64,000 nt of DNA, from the NCBI GenBank assembly GCA_003049465.1, contig PYSS01000039.1, positions 216,106 through 280,105 on the forward strand, written 5' to 3'. Made by a program: the position numbers and the translations under genes. This DNA is from Magnaporthiopsis rhizophila (taxonomy: Eukaryota; Ascomycota; Sordariomycetes; Magnaporthales; Magnaporthaceae). The notes under the pieces were generated by a model, which was not told the DNA's origin, searched no databases, and saw nothing but the letters and a program-made list of their open reading frames with translations. Shown piece after piece: positions 33,981 through 45,604 of the stretch (positions are counted from its first letter, which is position 1; the number at the start of each line of letters is the position of its first letter).

Positions 33981-35087
33981 TCAAGCAATAGGCGCATCCA
34001 TGTTGATTACCAGCTCCTCAAACCCCCTGGCCAATGCCTCCTCCCCGCCGGCAGCCTCAATCTCGAGCTCGACGTCGGGCTGGAACTCGCGATAGAGCGC
34101 GTTCTTCCCGCTCGCCATCTTGAAGGCGTGCGCCGCCTCCTCGTCGCTGATGATGTTCTTCTTGAGCCCCGGGCTGCCCGCCAGCGCCGCCTCGACCTGC
34201 AGCTGGATTGCGCACGACCGCTCCAGCAGCCCAAACATGTACCCGGCTTCGTCCACCGTCGAGCCGACCGTGAGGAGGCCACTGCGCGTGGTGTGGATGT
34301 GGAGTCAGCCAACGCACGCTTCCGTATCAACAAATTATAAATGGGTGCCGTCTCACTGGTTCATCAGGATCAAGCCCTTGTTCTTCTCCCCCAGCGCCGC
34401 GGCAATGTTTCTGGCCTCGTCGGCCGCGAACACGATGCCGCCGTACTTTTTGTAGACGGCGTGGGCACCGTAGAAATTGCACACGTCCTGCGTCAGCATG
34501 TCTAGCGGCCGGGCGAAGACGGACCAGGCCCGGCCGCCGGCGGTATGACAGTGGCAGACGGCGTGGACGTCGGGCCGGTGCTGGTGCACGGCCGAGTGGA
34601 TATAGTAGCCCGCCGCGTTGGACGTGACCCTGCCCGTGTTCGGGTTCGGGCGTCCGGCCACGATGGCGCCAGTGGCGATGTCGAGCGCCACCATGTCGCC
34701 CGCCCGCAGCATGCCGTAGTGTCGCCCCATGGTGTTCATCCACATGAGGCCGGGGAACTCTGGGTCCCGCACCGAGATGTGGCCGGATTGCCCCTCAGAG
34801 TAGTTGTTTCGCGCCCAGTTGCGGAATGTGGCTGCCATGTGCACTAGGATGTGCCGCCTCTCGGCCGCGAAGGTCGGGAAGGTGGGGATATCTATCGAAA
34901 GTCTGTGAGCAAGGAAAACTGTGTTTGATATGTTTGTATTTGCGCCACCGCGTCATCTCTCACCTGGCATCACCTCGCCCTGCGATATCGCCCTCAAGGC
35001 AGTCATGGCTTCTTCCTTGGCCTTCCCGGCAGACTTCACAGCCGGGATGACTGCCGATGGGACCTCATTTATCACTGAAGGGGCCAT
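33981..35087 (-). CDS. Class II aldolase/adducin N-terminal domain protein
   Basis: Three exons, 35087-34964, 34891-34357 and 34281-33981, encode 319 aa. All three junctions use GT-AG and keep the frame. The third junction rebuilds N-H-G-L-L-T-V-G (H219), a family signature. Other hallmarks are S-G-H-I-S-V-R-D near residue 76, V-T-S-N near 129, and H154-C-H156 in V-H-A-V-C-H-C-H-T, the zinc-binding pair known from fuculose aldolase. The fold covers about residues 50-285. Relatives in bacteria cleave phosphorylated sugars via zinc; many fungal relatives are uncharacterised. The substrate cannot be read from sequence. There is no targeting signal, so it is likely cytosolic. A leucine-poor N-terminus (1-40) precedes the domain. 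Confidence 0.92.
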
Positions 35088-36259
35088 GATTGTCCGTGTT
35101 CTGAGCGCGGTGAGCTGACAGCGGGTTTCTGTTCACAAGGGGAAAGAGCAGTGCAGAGGGCATGCGTCGACGTTGCCCGAGCATGCCTACCCTACCCACA
35201 TATATACACCCAAGCTGCTGCAGAGTTACAAGCCAAAGAAGCTTCATGGATGGAAGTTTGTAATCGATAGGGCGCACTCATCTGACGACACCCCGCCGAG
35301 CGGGTACATGGAAGTCCGAGATGCGGGGTGGGCGGCGTTTCTTGTCAAGCCATCACATCCATTGCTGTAAGTGGTTGGCTGGTGGGTCCAAGAATCCGAC
35401 GACGTCCAAGAGTCTGCAGGGCTGTGTAATCTGCAGCCTCTTGGTGCTAAACCTGTAAATTTGATCCTCCGCTGCTTCCCAGACGGAGGCATGCTGAAGC
35501 TGGCCGGTTCAAATTTGGACTCGGGCGCTGGTTAGCCAAATCCCTCTACCGGCTGCTCTTGCCTAGAAGAGAATGTGGTGCAGGTGCAATGGAAGTCGAT
35601 TGCTCCTCAGAATCAACACCGGTGCTCGGCACTCCTTCCCCGTTGCTGCGTCGTGGATACGAGGATGCTTTTTGGTGGGCTTCCCACCGTGCAGCAATCG
35701 AGAGCCGAGCTCGGCCAGATGTGCGAAGAATTTGGTCTCCTATGTTTCCTAGAGATACAGACTACTATTTCCTAAGCATGTTTTGTGCCTATCTACGTAC
35801 TCAACCTAATAGCGCCATCCCCAAATATTCCTACTTTTGACGTGCTTCCGTTCTCGTCAACTGCCCGAGTCCGACCTTCAGCATCTCGACAACACCACCC
35901 AGTCCAGCCTCGTACCGTAGTGATATCGTAATGTATCAAGCATAAGCCCATCATTCTAGATACCTGAATCTGGAGGAATCATCCCGCCGCCTACCCTCCT
36001 TGAGGGTATGCTGTCGACATCCACTCGCTGGCAAAACCTCCTCTTTTTCCTCTACCGGCCCGTCGCCAGTCCCACCCACCTCGGCAGGCAACCTTCCACC
36101 ACCTTACTTTTTCTTGCTCGTCCGTAGCGCCTCGATCTCTTCGATCTCGAAAACAACAACCGACAATCTCCGGCAATCTACCAACCTCGCTATCACCTAT
36201 CATCTCCCGCTACCCCAAGCAAAGGTCCTACTATCCCAGACTGACACTTCACGCAAGAC
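35088..36259. other. Divergent intergenic region, 1.2 kb
   Basis: Shared upstream region of the aldolase-like gene (-) and the three-exon hypothetical gene (+). No gene, repeat or RNA was recognised. Confidence 0.4.
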
Positions 36260-38193
36260 ATGGCCGAAGACGGTAATAGATCGAGGGTGATGCCCGGCGG
36301 CGGCGGCGATGAAGATATCGTTATGGCCGGTGACGGTGAGATGACGGCAAGGTCGATCGCGCAGGCCGCGTTTCGTGTCGCCGTGCTCCTCAACAACGAC
36401 AAGCGCAAGCGACCGAGCGACCATGACCCAACATCTCCCAGCTCCGGCGACGGCCCGAGCCCCAAGCGCGGCAAGGGAGACCAGGAGATATCCAGAAGCT
36501 CGACCGGCGCCACCTCGTCATCTTCATCCCCACGGGCCGAGGAGCAGCGGCCTGACGAACCCGCACCGGAGCAAGGCCCCGAGCCTGGCCCGCTGAATCA
36601 CGTCATGTCGACGCTGATGCAAGGTCTCCGGATAGGCGAGAAGAAGCTCGAGATGTCGAAGGCAAAAGCACGCGCTGACATCACTAGAGCTCTGCCGAGG
36701 ATGGGAGGGTTGGCGCTCACGGGTGTCGATGCTGTCAGACAGGTCAGGCCGCTGTGGCACAGTCCCTTCACCGAGCGGGAGAGCCTGAACGCTTTCTTCC
36801 CAGCCCGGGAGCCCGCCTGGATCCAGCAGCATGAGGCTCGGGAGGACAACGGCGAGGAAGATAGTGAGGCCTGCTGGGAGGACATGGGCCCCGAGACACG
36901 TAGCGAGAAGCTCGGCGTGGGGAGGTTCAGAGCGTAAGTCAAAACCCTGATCCATGAGACCTGGAGGGAGGTGCTTCTGACACACGAATCGATAGGCAAC
37001 GGGCGACCAAGAGCCTGGCGGCCGCAACGGACTCCTTTAACATGATCACCTTCCAGGTGCCCCCAGTACCCGCAGAGCTGAACGTAGGACCGGGCGGCAA
37101 ACCGCTGGATCTACTTGATCGTCTGCGCTTCTGGGCCGCCAAGACGGGAGGACTTCGCCGGGTGAACTGCAAGCGCTTCCGGTTCGAGGTGCTGAGCAAT
37201 GCCCCGTTCCCTTCTCTGGAAGAAGACCTGAAGAAGGAACCGGGAGGATTCAGCCGCTGGTCTGACGGTCTATACTCGCCAGGGGCTCCACCGAGGAAGA
37301 AATCGGTGTCAGCGTCAACTTCGTTGCTCGAACAGTTCAACGCTCTGGTTGCGGCCCAGGACGGGGTGCTGAGAGATCTGAAGGCCATTGATTCGGGCGT
37401 ACTCAGGATCTATCATGGCAGCATGTAAGTCCTTGACCTATGTACGCCACATGGTCGTGTGCCCACTTGACAGCCACGAACAAGGTGTGGACATAAATAA
37501 ACGCTAACGCTATTCCTGAGTGCAACAAAAAGACCAGACCTTAGGAACCGTCCGCACCCATGGATTTGGTTTGAGATCCGGCGACCCGTGGTAGAAGACC
37601 GGCCAAGCCTGGTGGAGATGCCACCATCCATGCACCCGATGCCGGGAGGCATGTTGGTGTTTGCGCTGCCCCAGAAGAACCTGAAGGTTCTGTATAGTAA
37701 ATCTGGCAAGCTGTGCATAACCCTCAGCCACGGTGGCATACCATCATTCGAGTTCACACACTCGGGAGGCATAAGAGACAAGGTGGCAGGCCTGCCGCCA
37801 GACTTCCTCTGCGTCAGCAAGTACGACCAGAGCGAACTGAAAGGCGACCAGGAAAAGAAGATAGACATTTACGATGACACAGACGAGGCCACGGCAGAAG
37901 GTGGCGACTCGGAGGAAGATGGGATCTGGGACTCCTGGTACCGGTGGCTATGCCGCGAGTGCACCAAGGACCAGGAGGTCTGGAGGGCCATATTCCGCTA
38001 CATGACCCAGGACCGCCTCGAGCTGACGGTCGAGACGCTGGACAATGAGCCCTGGATGGGCTTCGAGAACGGCGACTGGAAGGAGACGGGCGCCATAGCT
38101 GCCCCCAGCGAGCCTGCAGCAGCTGTGGCCCGCCCCCCGGCTGGAACGGCCCAAAGCGGAGAAGTCGGGCCGTTAGCAACCCACGGCCGCTGA
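36260..38193 (+). CDS. Hypothetical protein, three exons
   Basis: Exons 36260-36933, 36996-37424 and 37521-38193 give 591 aa. Both introns begin GTAAGT. The second has a CGCTAACGC branch site and CTGAG acceptor, and rebuilds I-A-T-K-R-P-D-L-R-N. The N-terminal ~120 residues are disordered, with a basic K-R-K-R-P patch. The middle has amphipathic helices around A-R-A-D-I-T-R-A-L and a segment rich in F, W and P (T-F-Q-V-P-P-V-P-A-E-L-N-V-G). The third exon carries H-P-W-I-W-F-E-I-R-R-P and a compact beta-rich part (LVFALPQKNLKVLYSKSGK and following). An acidic stretch and a Trp-rich helix (W-D-S-W-Y-R-W-L-C-R-E-C) close the ordered part. I do not recognise the family. It could be a lineage-restricted fungal protein. 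Confidence 0.7.
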
Positions 38194-38891
38194 GGAGCTC
38201 TGGCCTCCGCAACGAGATCAAGCCAGAAGACGATAAGGGAGAAAAGTAGGCCGGCATCTCGCTCGGCCAGAAAAAAAAGTGCGGGTTGCGGATTTCGCAT
38301 GTTGTATCGGAGAAACCAGCTGGATCTTGAGAGTGTTGACATGGATATGGTCAGGGGTTGGTGTAAACTGAGAAGGACGAGGGGGAGGGCAGCGAGGAGG
38401 CGAGCGCCTCGACACCACGAATTGTTTTGTTTAACGAGAATAGGAAATCGGACGAATATGTAGCGAAAGACAGCTAAGCGAGTTTTGGGTGAGAAACATC
38501 CAGTACTTTGGCGGAAAGAGGTGTGTGTGTTTATATGGACGGAGCGTTGCGAACTCCCTCGTCAGGGGTCGCACGGCGTTGTCGTGGGTGGTTAGGGGTC
38601 CGTGCGCAACACATCATCCCCACCCCCACCTTCGATAACAAAAATCCCAACTCGATAAGGGATTCCTAGGCTCCGAGCAGAAGATCTTTTGATGAGAGCT
38701 CTAGTCCCGCTGCCATCGCCGGAGATCGAGAGCTATTCCAGAAGAGCCTCTTTGTTTTGCCTCCCTCTCCTGCTCAACGCCAGAGGGTTTTTTGTGTGAT
38801 AGCACTATAGCAGGCTCTTTGTACTGCATCGACCTCGCCTTGTTGCCCGCATTTACCGACCGCTGCTTGGGACCCCCACCTCGCCGTCAAG
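38194..38891. other. Intergenic region, 700 bp
   Basis: Promoter of CCT3. A single TTC-CA-GAA pair at 38736-38743 resembles half of a heat-shock element, which is too little to call a site. No gene is present. Confidence 0.4.
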
Positions 38892-40968
38892 ATGCAGGCC
38901 CCGGTGGTGGTTATGAGTATGTCCTGTGCTGCCTGATATCCCAGAACAGCACTCGCAATGCGCCCTTCAGATGCGTGCTTACTGACTAGAAGCTCCCGAC
39001 AGACACCCAGAGCGGTGAGAGGCAAACCGGAAGGAAAGCCCAGCTCTCAAATATTGCGGCCGCGAAGACGTGAGTCCCGTGCACCTCCCAGAAAACGAAT
39101 CTCCTTCCGAAACCGCTTGCGGCGGCTGACATGCCCTGTCCTTCTCGTGTTCCAGCGTCGCCGACATCATCCGGTCATGTCTCGGCCCGAAGGCCATGCT
39201 CAAGATGCTTCTCGACCCCATGGGCGGCATCGTGCTGACCAACGACGGCCATGCCATCCTGCGCGAGATCGAGGTGTCACACCCTGCCGCCAAGAGCATG
39301 ATCGAGCTGAGTCGGACACAGGATGAGGAGGTCGGAGACGGCACCACCACTGTCATCATATTGGGTGCGTTCGTTGCTCTATGGATATATCTACGTACAT
39401 GTCGTTTGCTTGCCCTGACACGCTGCGCTCACAAAACGTAGCCGGTGAAATCCTGGCCCAGGCTCTGCCGCAGCTCGAGCGCAACATCCACCCCGTCGTC
39501 ATCATCTCGGCCTTCAAGCGCGCCCTCAAGGATGCGCTCGAGATTATCGAGGAGATCTCGCTCCCCATCGACATCAACGACGACAAGGCCATGCACAGCC
39601 TCATCCAGTCCTCGATCGGCACCAAGTTCGTCTCGCGCTGGTCCGATCTCATGTGCAGCCTCGCGCTCAAGGCCGTGCGCACCGTCACCTGGGAGGTGGG
39701 CAACGGCAAGCAGGAGGTCGACATCAAACGGTACGCGCGCGTCGAGAAGGTGCCCGGCGGGGAGATCGAGGACAGCCGCGTCCTGGACGGCGTCATGCTC
39801 AACAAGGACATCACACACCCCAAGATGCGCCGCCGCATCGAGAACCCGCGCATCGTCCTGCTCGACTGTCCGCTCGAATACAAGAAGGGCGAGTCCCAGA
39901 CCAACATCGAGATCACCAAGGAGGAGGACTGGAACCGCATCCTGCAGATCGAGGAGGAACAGGTCAAGGCTATGGCAGACGCCATCATTGCCGTGAAGCC
40001 AGACCTCGTTATTACTGAGAAGGGTGTTTCTGGTAGGAACTCCACCCCCTAATCTCTCCTCCACATGACCAAAACTGGCGGCGCCTACTCACCACACCGC
40101 GTTACAGACCTGGCACAGCACTACTTCATGAAGGCCAACATCACGGCGCTGCGGCGTGTGCGCAAGACAGACAACAACCGCATAGCACGCGCGACGGGGG
40201 CCACCATCGTAAATCGAGTCGAGGACCTGCAGGAGTCTGACGTGGGCACGCAGTGCGGACTGTTCGAGATCGAGAAGATCGGCGACGAGTACTTCACGTT
40301 CTTGACGAAGTGCACCTCGCCCAAGGCGTGCACGGTGTTGCTCCGCGGCCCATCCAAGGACGTACTCAACGAGGTCGAGCGCAACCTGCAGGACGCCATG
40401 GGTGTGGCTCGCAACGTCATGTTCCACCCGCGCCTGTCCCCCGGCGGCGGTGCCACCGAGATGGCCGTCGCCGTCCGTCTGGGCCAGCTCGCCAAGAGCA
40501 TCGAGGGTGTTCAGCAGTGGCCCTACCGCGCCGTCGCCGAGGCTCTCGAGGTCATCCCCCGCACTCTGGTCCAGAACGCCGGCGCGAGCCCCGTCAGGGT
40601 CCTGACGGATCTGCGCGCCAAGCATGCCGAGGGCAAGAGCTCGTGGGGCATCAACGGCGACACCGGCAGCCTGGCGGACATGAAGGACTATGGCGTGTGG
40701 GAGCCCGAGGCCATCAAGGTGCAGAGCATGAAGACGGCGATTGAGGTCAGTTTTCCCGCCCAAATACACATTTCTTGGTGGCCTTGCGTGCTCAGGTCGT
40801 CGCAGCGGCGACTAGACCGAGTATATTACGTTTACTACGTTGGGTATCTATTCTAACACATTCTTGATCCTACAGGCGGCATGTCTCCTCCTCAGGGTCG
40901 ACGATATCTGCAGCGCCAAGAAGGCACAGCCAGGCGTCGGCACCGGCGGGGGCGGAGGCGATGAATAG
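38892..40968 (+). CDS. CCT3: T-complex protein 1 subunit gamma (CCT3)
   Basis: Six exons, 38892-38916, 39003-39069, 39156-39364, 39442-40032, 40108-40745 and 40876-40968, give 540 aa, the usual length. All introns are GT-AG and keep the frame. The first exon codes only MQAPVVVM plus one base. The second resumes N-T-Q-S-G-E-R. Group II chaperonin signatures are clear: L-T-N-D-G-H-A-I-L-R-E near residue 70, and the ATP-binding G-D-G-T-T-T at residues 91-96. Then come I-S-L-P-I-D-I-N-D-D, the gamma-specific L-L-D-C-P-L-E-Y-K-K-G-E and the C-terminal ATPase motif P-G-G-G-A-T-E-M. It is one of eight subunits of the cytosolic CCT/TRiC ring that folds actin, tubulin and others. It ends with a Gly-rich tail G-G-G-G-G-D-E. 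It is convergent with the next gene. Confidence 0.97.
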
Positions 40969-41337
40969 ACACCAGGATACCTAATGCGCTAAATCACCTA
41001 CCAAGACCCTTGTCGTGGGGGTTTTTTGTTTCCCATGTCGGCGTCCGGATTTCCCCCGTCCTTGGTTTTCTCGATGGCGGTACCGCGGATATGGATGGAA
41101 GTGGCGAGAGGATGACGAATACCCCTTTCTTTCGTTTCCAGTCCATGTAAACCCCCTTCACAACTCTGTTCTGGGAGTTTCGGTAGACAAAAAGAAGTAA
41201 AAACAAGAGACAGAAGGCTGTCCAGAGGATCGAATGCGAGTGCCACAGCCGCTGCCGCCGCGGTGGGCGATGATTATCGTATTGTCCGTCGTTCGTATCG
41301 GGAATGGAGGAGGGAGTCGTCGATCGGTCGAGGTTTC
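40969..41337. other. Convergent intergenic region
   Basis: Space of 369 bp between the 3' ends of CCT3 (+) and the PRKRIP1-like gene (-). No terminator motif can be singled out. Confidence 0.5.
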
Positions 41338-41985
41338 TCAATCGTCTTCGTGAATCACAAGGCCAGCCTCGGCCTGTGCAGCAGTGATGACGGGCGCAGA
41401 CGAGTCCTTATCAGCATCGGTGTCCCCGCCGCTCCCTGTTGCTGTTGCTGCTGCTGCTGCTGCTGCTGCCTCCGCGTCCGTCCCTGTGGTAGCAGGATCC
41501 GCCGCCGCCGCCGCCCCGGAACCAGGCTTGGGCTTGGGCTTGTTCTGCTGGGCCATCCGGGCTCTCTTCTTCTTCTTGTCCCTCTTCTCCCTGTTCTTGC
41601 GCGTCTTCTCCTCGTCCCTCTGCTCGTTCTCGGCGCGGCGGCGCTCGAATTCGGCGCGGGCCTGCTCCTTGCGCAGGTCCTCGTCCATGACGCGCAGGCG
41701 CTCGAGCTCGCGGCGCCGGCTGGCCTTGTAGACGTGGAACTCGCCCGAGCCGGCGCCGGCGCTCGAGCCCTGGACGTTGGTGACGATCTCGGGCGGCGCG
41801 GCAGGGCGTCGCCTCCGGTCGCCGTCGTCGGCGCCGGGGATCCGGATGACCTGGTCGGGCTTGGCGAAGAGCGCCTCGACCGACGCGGCCTGCTCCGACA
41901 CGGGCGTCAGGGCGCGTTTTTTGGTCGGCCGCTTGGAGCGCGGGTCTGCCGATGTTGGGATGCTTTCGGGGCCTTCGCCGGACAT
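41338..41985 (-). CDS. PRKRIP1-like (DUF1168) spliceosomal protein
   Basis: Single exon, 215 aa. Residues 40-80 contain A-L-F-A-K-P-D-Q-V-I-R-I-P and the family signature P-E-I-V-T-N-V-Q-G-S-S-A-G-A-G-S-G-E-F-H-V-Y. Then comes K-A-S-R-R-R-E-L-E-R-L-R and a long charged helix of R, E, D and K (residues about 90-150). The tail is Ala/Gly low complexity with an Ala run near 180-190. Human PRKRIP1 is a component of catalytic spliceosomes that bridges U2 and the step-2 machinery through a long helix, and the helix is conserved here. The expected location is the nucleus. The mRNA has about 15 A immediately before the ATG because the plus strand has T16 at 41985-42000. Confidence 0.9.
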   Translation of the reverse strand: MSGEGPESIPTSADPRSKRPTKKRALTPVSEQAASVEALFAKPDQVIRIPGADDGDRRRRPAAPPEIVTNVQGSSAGAGSGEFHVYKASRRRELERLRVMDEDLRKEQARAEFERRRAENEQRDEEKTRKNREKRDKKKKRARMAQQNKPKPKPGSGAAAAADPATTGTDAEAAAAAAAATATGSGGDTDADKDSSAPVITAAQAEAGLVIHEDD

Positions 41986-42000
41986 TTTTTTTTTTTTTTT
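41985..42000. repeat. T16 tract abutting the PRKRIP1-like start codon
   Basis: Read on the minus strand this is a run of 15 A directly followed by the ATG, so the message carries an A-rich leader at its initiation site. A second, longer T tract lies at 42166-42192. Confidence 0.9.
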
Positions 42001-43678
42001 CCTTGGTTTTCTTTTCGTAAAATCGTTTCGGCTGTTCAGGTCGGTCGATTGCTTCGGTGATGATTATCCGACCCAGGTGCTTCGCTTCTATCTCGCCATT
42101 CGGTTTTTGCCAAGCGACCGCAGGTGATATGTGGTGCTAGATCGTGGTGGTGCGATTTGGTCGTCTTTTTTTTTTTTTTTTTTCTTTTTTTCCGGCAGGT
42201 GGCGGCCAGATGCGGTTGCGCGGCGCGTGTTGCTTGCAGCAGATGGGTCTGGATGCGATGCACGTGTGTGTGCAGGCAGAATGAAGTCGTTTGTCGTTAG
42301 GTTTATTGTGGAAACCTGGCAATTGAGGATAAAAAGTAGTTGGCCCAGCCAGTGGTGGCATGGGGCGGCAGACAGGGGTGTGGCGCTTCCAGCATGCCGG
42401 AAAGCGCCGAAGCAAGAGTCGGATGCGACGCTCACGAGGCACCTGTCCGTGCAGGGTTTCCAAGGCTGAAGCGAGCGCTCCAATGGCGTCGTCCGGATTC
42501 CTCATGATGGGATGGCCTGCCCGAAACTTGGCAGTGCGGCGGGAACCAACAACACGAAGGCAGTGCAAAACCGCTTTCTCGTCACGGTTGAGAGGCTTCA
42601 ATTTCACCCTGGCGCTAACTGCCTCTGCTGCCTGCTAGCTTAGAAGTGACAGCGATCGAGCTCCCCAAGCATCGGAACGAACACTCCCAAAGCGGGGGCG
42701 CACTCAATTGAGTCTGGGGTCCAAGGCAAAACAGCAGGCACGCGAGCCAGGGGGGTGCCCGCCCGGAATCTGATACATCAGAAAGCGCTAGCTAGATGGA
42801 GGGGGCGAAAAAGGGGTCAGAATTTTGGACAAAACCCATCACAGCCAAAAAAACATCGAACAAGGCAAGGAATGCCTACCTACAAATTTTCCACCATCTG
42901 TCTTCCATTTGTTCTTAAAGCCTCTCTTAGATATCAGCGTCCCTCCCTCCACTCCAGATCTCGTGTGCAGTGCATGCGTCGTACGGTTTCAATCTGTGAT
43001 GAGCACACTGCCGCGCCAGTATCCCCGACCCTGTTAAGATAGCAGACCCAGACTTTCCACTTCGTTGGCTGGGGTGGGAAGCATTGCATCACGTCGTTGG
43101 CGCGGAACCTGCACTCTAGCATTAGCCGAGGCTGCGTATTTGGGGTTACACGGCTTGCCGCTGGCACCTTTCGCCCCCCAGGCAGGCAGTTCTGCGTCCC
43201 AAACGCACCAACCACAGCGGCACTTTGGCAAACAACACTTGACAAACGAACGACGAACGAGACCGCATGTCCATGGCCAGTGAGGGGAAACGGCCAGGCC
43301 AATAACGCAACTGATCGTCGCCCGAGCCCAATCGAGCAGCCAGCCTAGAACATCAGACAACCAAGAGTCCATATCTATCTGCTGCCTTCTCCCCGCCCAA
43401 CGCCGCTGCGTATCCAAGTACGTGTGACGCCATGAAGCTCCTGCCTGCAGCCTTCTGTACACTGTCACCAACAACCTCATGCCCACCCACCCTCTGCCAT
43501 CATATCACATTACACTGCTCCCTCCGCACAAGCGAGTGCAAGTTACTAGGTTACTAAGTCGGCAATATATATTTCAGAGTCGACTCGGACAACCCCTCGC
43601 AAACCCAGCCCGGCCTAACTCAGCCGACAGCCACCAACCCAACCGATCCCAACCTCAACCAGCACCAACAAAGCAATC
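42001..43678. other. Divergent intergenic region
   Basis: Shared upstream region of the PRKRIP1-like gene (-) and the Det1-like gene (+), with T18 at 42166-42183 and a C-rich leader (TCAACCAGCACC) just before the second. Open frames here have no protein character. Confidence 0.5.
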
Positions 43679-45604
43679 ATGGCAAAACCGAGACTCATCA
43701 TCCTGATCCGCCACGCGCAGTCCGAGGGCAACAAGAAGCGCGAGATCCACCAGACTATCCCAGACCACCGGGTCAAGCTCACCCAGGAGGGCTGGCAGCA
43801 GGCCTACGACGCCGGCAGGCGGCTGCGGGCCATGCTGCGAGCCGACGATACGCTTCACTTCTTCACCTCCCCCTACCGCCGCACGCGAGAGACCACCGAA
43901 GGCATCCTGGCCACCCTGACCGCCGACGAGCCCGAGCCGTCAGCCTTTAAGCGTAACAACATCAAGGTCTACGAGGAGCCGCGGCTGCGCGAACAGGACT
44001 TTGGCAACTTCCAGCCCTGCAGCGCTGAGATGGAGCGCATGTGGCAGGAGCGCGCCGACTACGGCCACTTCTTCTACCGCATCCCCAACGGCGAGAGCGC
44101 CGCCGACGCCTACGACCGCGTATCGGGTTTCAACGAGTCGCTCTGGCGCCAGTTCGGCGACGACGACTTCGCCAGCGTCTGCGTCCTGGTCACTCACGGC
44201 CTCATGTCGCGCGTCTTCCTCATGAAGTGGTACCACTTCAGCGTCGAGTACTTTGAGGACCTGCGTAACGTCAACCACTGCGAGTTCCTCATCATGCGCC
44301 GCCGCGAGGACAGCGGCAAGTACATCCTCCAGAACAAGCTCCGCACCTGGTCCGAGCTGCGCCGGGATAGGGAACTGGCGCAGAAGGAGAAGGAAAAGGA
44401 CAAGGAGAGGGACAAGGAGCGGGACGCCAAGGACTCGTCGGCTCTGTCAAAGCTCACCACCAACAATGCCAACAGCAGCACCAGCAGCCTCATTGCCAGG
44501 TCCGAGCACGGTACCACTGCCGCCACCGCTGCTGCCGCTGCCGCTGCTACGTCATCCCAAGTCATCCCTGCCCGGAAATGGGGCGGCTGCCCCAACGGCT
44601 GCACCCACGACAAGGGCTTCAAGATCCGCTCAGGCCTTGCCGACCTCGTCCGCCGCGACGGGACCGCCATATACTCCAACCCGACCCCTGTTAACACCAA
44701 TCGGCCGGCCGAGGAGCCCAAGCGGTCTCAGCAGCAGGAGGATCTGGCCTCCAACTCGGATCTCGACTCGATCGAGGGCAGCCCGTCCCCTGCCGTCAGC
44801 AACACCAAGAACAACACCAACAGCAACAACGGACTACAAATCTCGGCCCTCGCCAGTCGCCGGCCCAACGCCCGCCGATTTCAGTCGGATGCCTCCGGGA
44901 GCAGCGGCAACTCGTCGCTGCTCGCGCCCTCCATCGACGTGACCCGTGCACGTGATGAGGTCGTCAGCTCGCCCGACGGCACGCCGTCATTCATTTCAGT
45001 CGACGTTCGCCTGCGCTCGCAACTCCAGTCGCCCAACATCAACAAGCCGCCGCCGCCACGGCTCCTGCACGTTGGGCGCGACTTTGGCGGTACATACAGC
45101 GGCCACACGAGCGACGCCGACTCCTCCGAGGACGAGTCCACGCGCGACAGCATCGCTCGCCTGAATGTGGCGCCGGCCTCGTCGTCGGACGACATCAACG
45201 ATCAGGGTAACAGTGCAGCCACCGACGGGGCATCGGGAGACGTTACGGCCGCCACCACCCCGGCTGAGGGCAGCGTTGCGGGTGACTGTGGAAACGGCAA
45301 AGAGGGCGCCAGCTGTGGCCGCCGACGCGACGTCAGCGGCATGGACCGCGGCGCCTATGCGAACCGGCTCGGCGACGCGCCGCACTGCGATCATCACGAC
45401 CACGACCACGACCACAGCGATGCCGAGCAGGGCGACCATGAGCTGTCCGACAACGAGCGCGTCGATCATAATCGCAGCCACAAGAACGACGCCTCGGCAC
45501 AGCCCCAAGTAAAGATCAGCGATGAGCATGGCCGTGATGCCGTCCAGGAGGACCTAGCCGAGGCCGAGCGTGTGGACAAGAGCCTCCGCGGGAGCGTCTA
45601 CTGA
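43679..45604 (+). CDS. Det1-like histidine phosphatase (phosphoglycerate-mutase superfamily)
   Basis: Single exon, 641 aa, starting M-A-K-P-R-L-I-I-L. The catalytic R-H-A-Q-S begins at R11 with H12 as the phospho-acceptor. P-Y-R-R-T-R-E-T (about residue 64) supplies the second arginine cluster, and H173 in V-T-H-G-L-M-S-R completes the pocket. G-E-S-A-A-D-A-Y-D-R-V near 140 is also typical. The catalytic domain (1-250) matches yeast Det1, a broad-range acid phosphatase, though the fungal protein is almost twice as long. Residues 240-400 are Lys/Glu- then Ala/Thr-rich. One short Cys-containing motif, W-G-G-C-P-N-G-C-T-H, lies near 300. The C-terminus is rich in His and Asp (about residues 560-600). 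Cytosolic or nuclear location is plausible; substrate is unknown. Confidence 0.9.
   Translation: MAKPRLIILIRHAQSEGNKKREIHQTIPDHRVKLTQEGWQQAYDAGRRLRAMLRADDTLHFFTSPYRRTRETTEGILATLTADEPEPSAFKRNNIKVYEEPRLREQDFGNFQPCSAEMERMWQERADYGHFFYRIPNGESAADAYDRVSGFNESLWRQFGDDDFASVCVLVTHGLMSRVFLMKWYHFSVEYFEDLRNVNHCEFLIMRRREDSGKYILQNKLRTWSELRRDRELAQKEKEKDKERDKERDAKDSSALSKLTTNNANSSTSSLIARSEHGTTAATAAAAAAATSSQVIPARKWGGCPNGCTHDKGFKIRSGLADLVRRDGTAIYSNPTPVNTNRPAEEPKRSQQQEDLASNSDLDSIEGSPSPAVSNTKNNTNSNNGLQISALASRRPNARRFQSDASGSSGNSSLLAPSIDVTRARDEVVSSPDGTPSFISVDVRLRSQLQSPNINKPPPPRLLHVGRDFGGTYSGHTSDADSSEDESTRDSIARLNVAPASSSDDINDQGNSAATDGASGDVTAATTPAEGSVAGDCGNGKEGASCGRRRDVSGMDRGAYANRLGDAPHCDHHDHDHDHSDAEQGDHELSDNERVDHNRSHKNDASAQPQVKISDEHGRDAVQEDLAEAERVDKSLRGSVY

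Noticed and set aside
38736..38743. TTC-CA-GAA heat-shock-element-like pair upstream of CCT3
   Set aside because: Only two inverted pentamer cores, where a functional element normally needs three or more. A match this short is common by chance.
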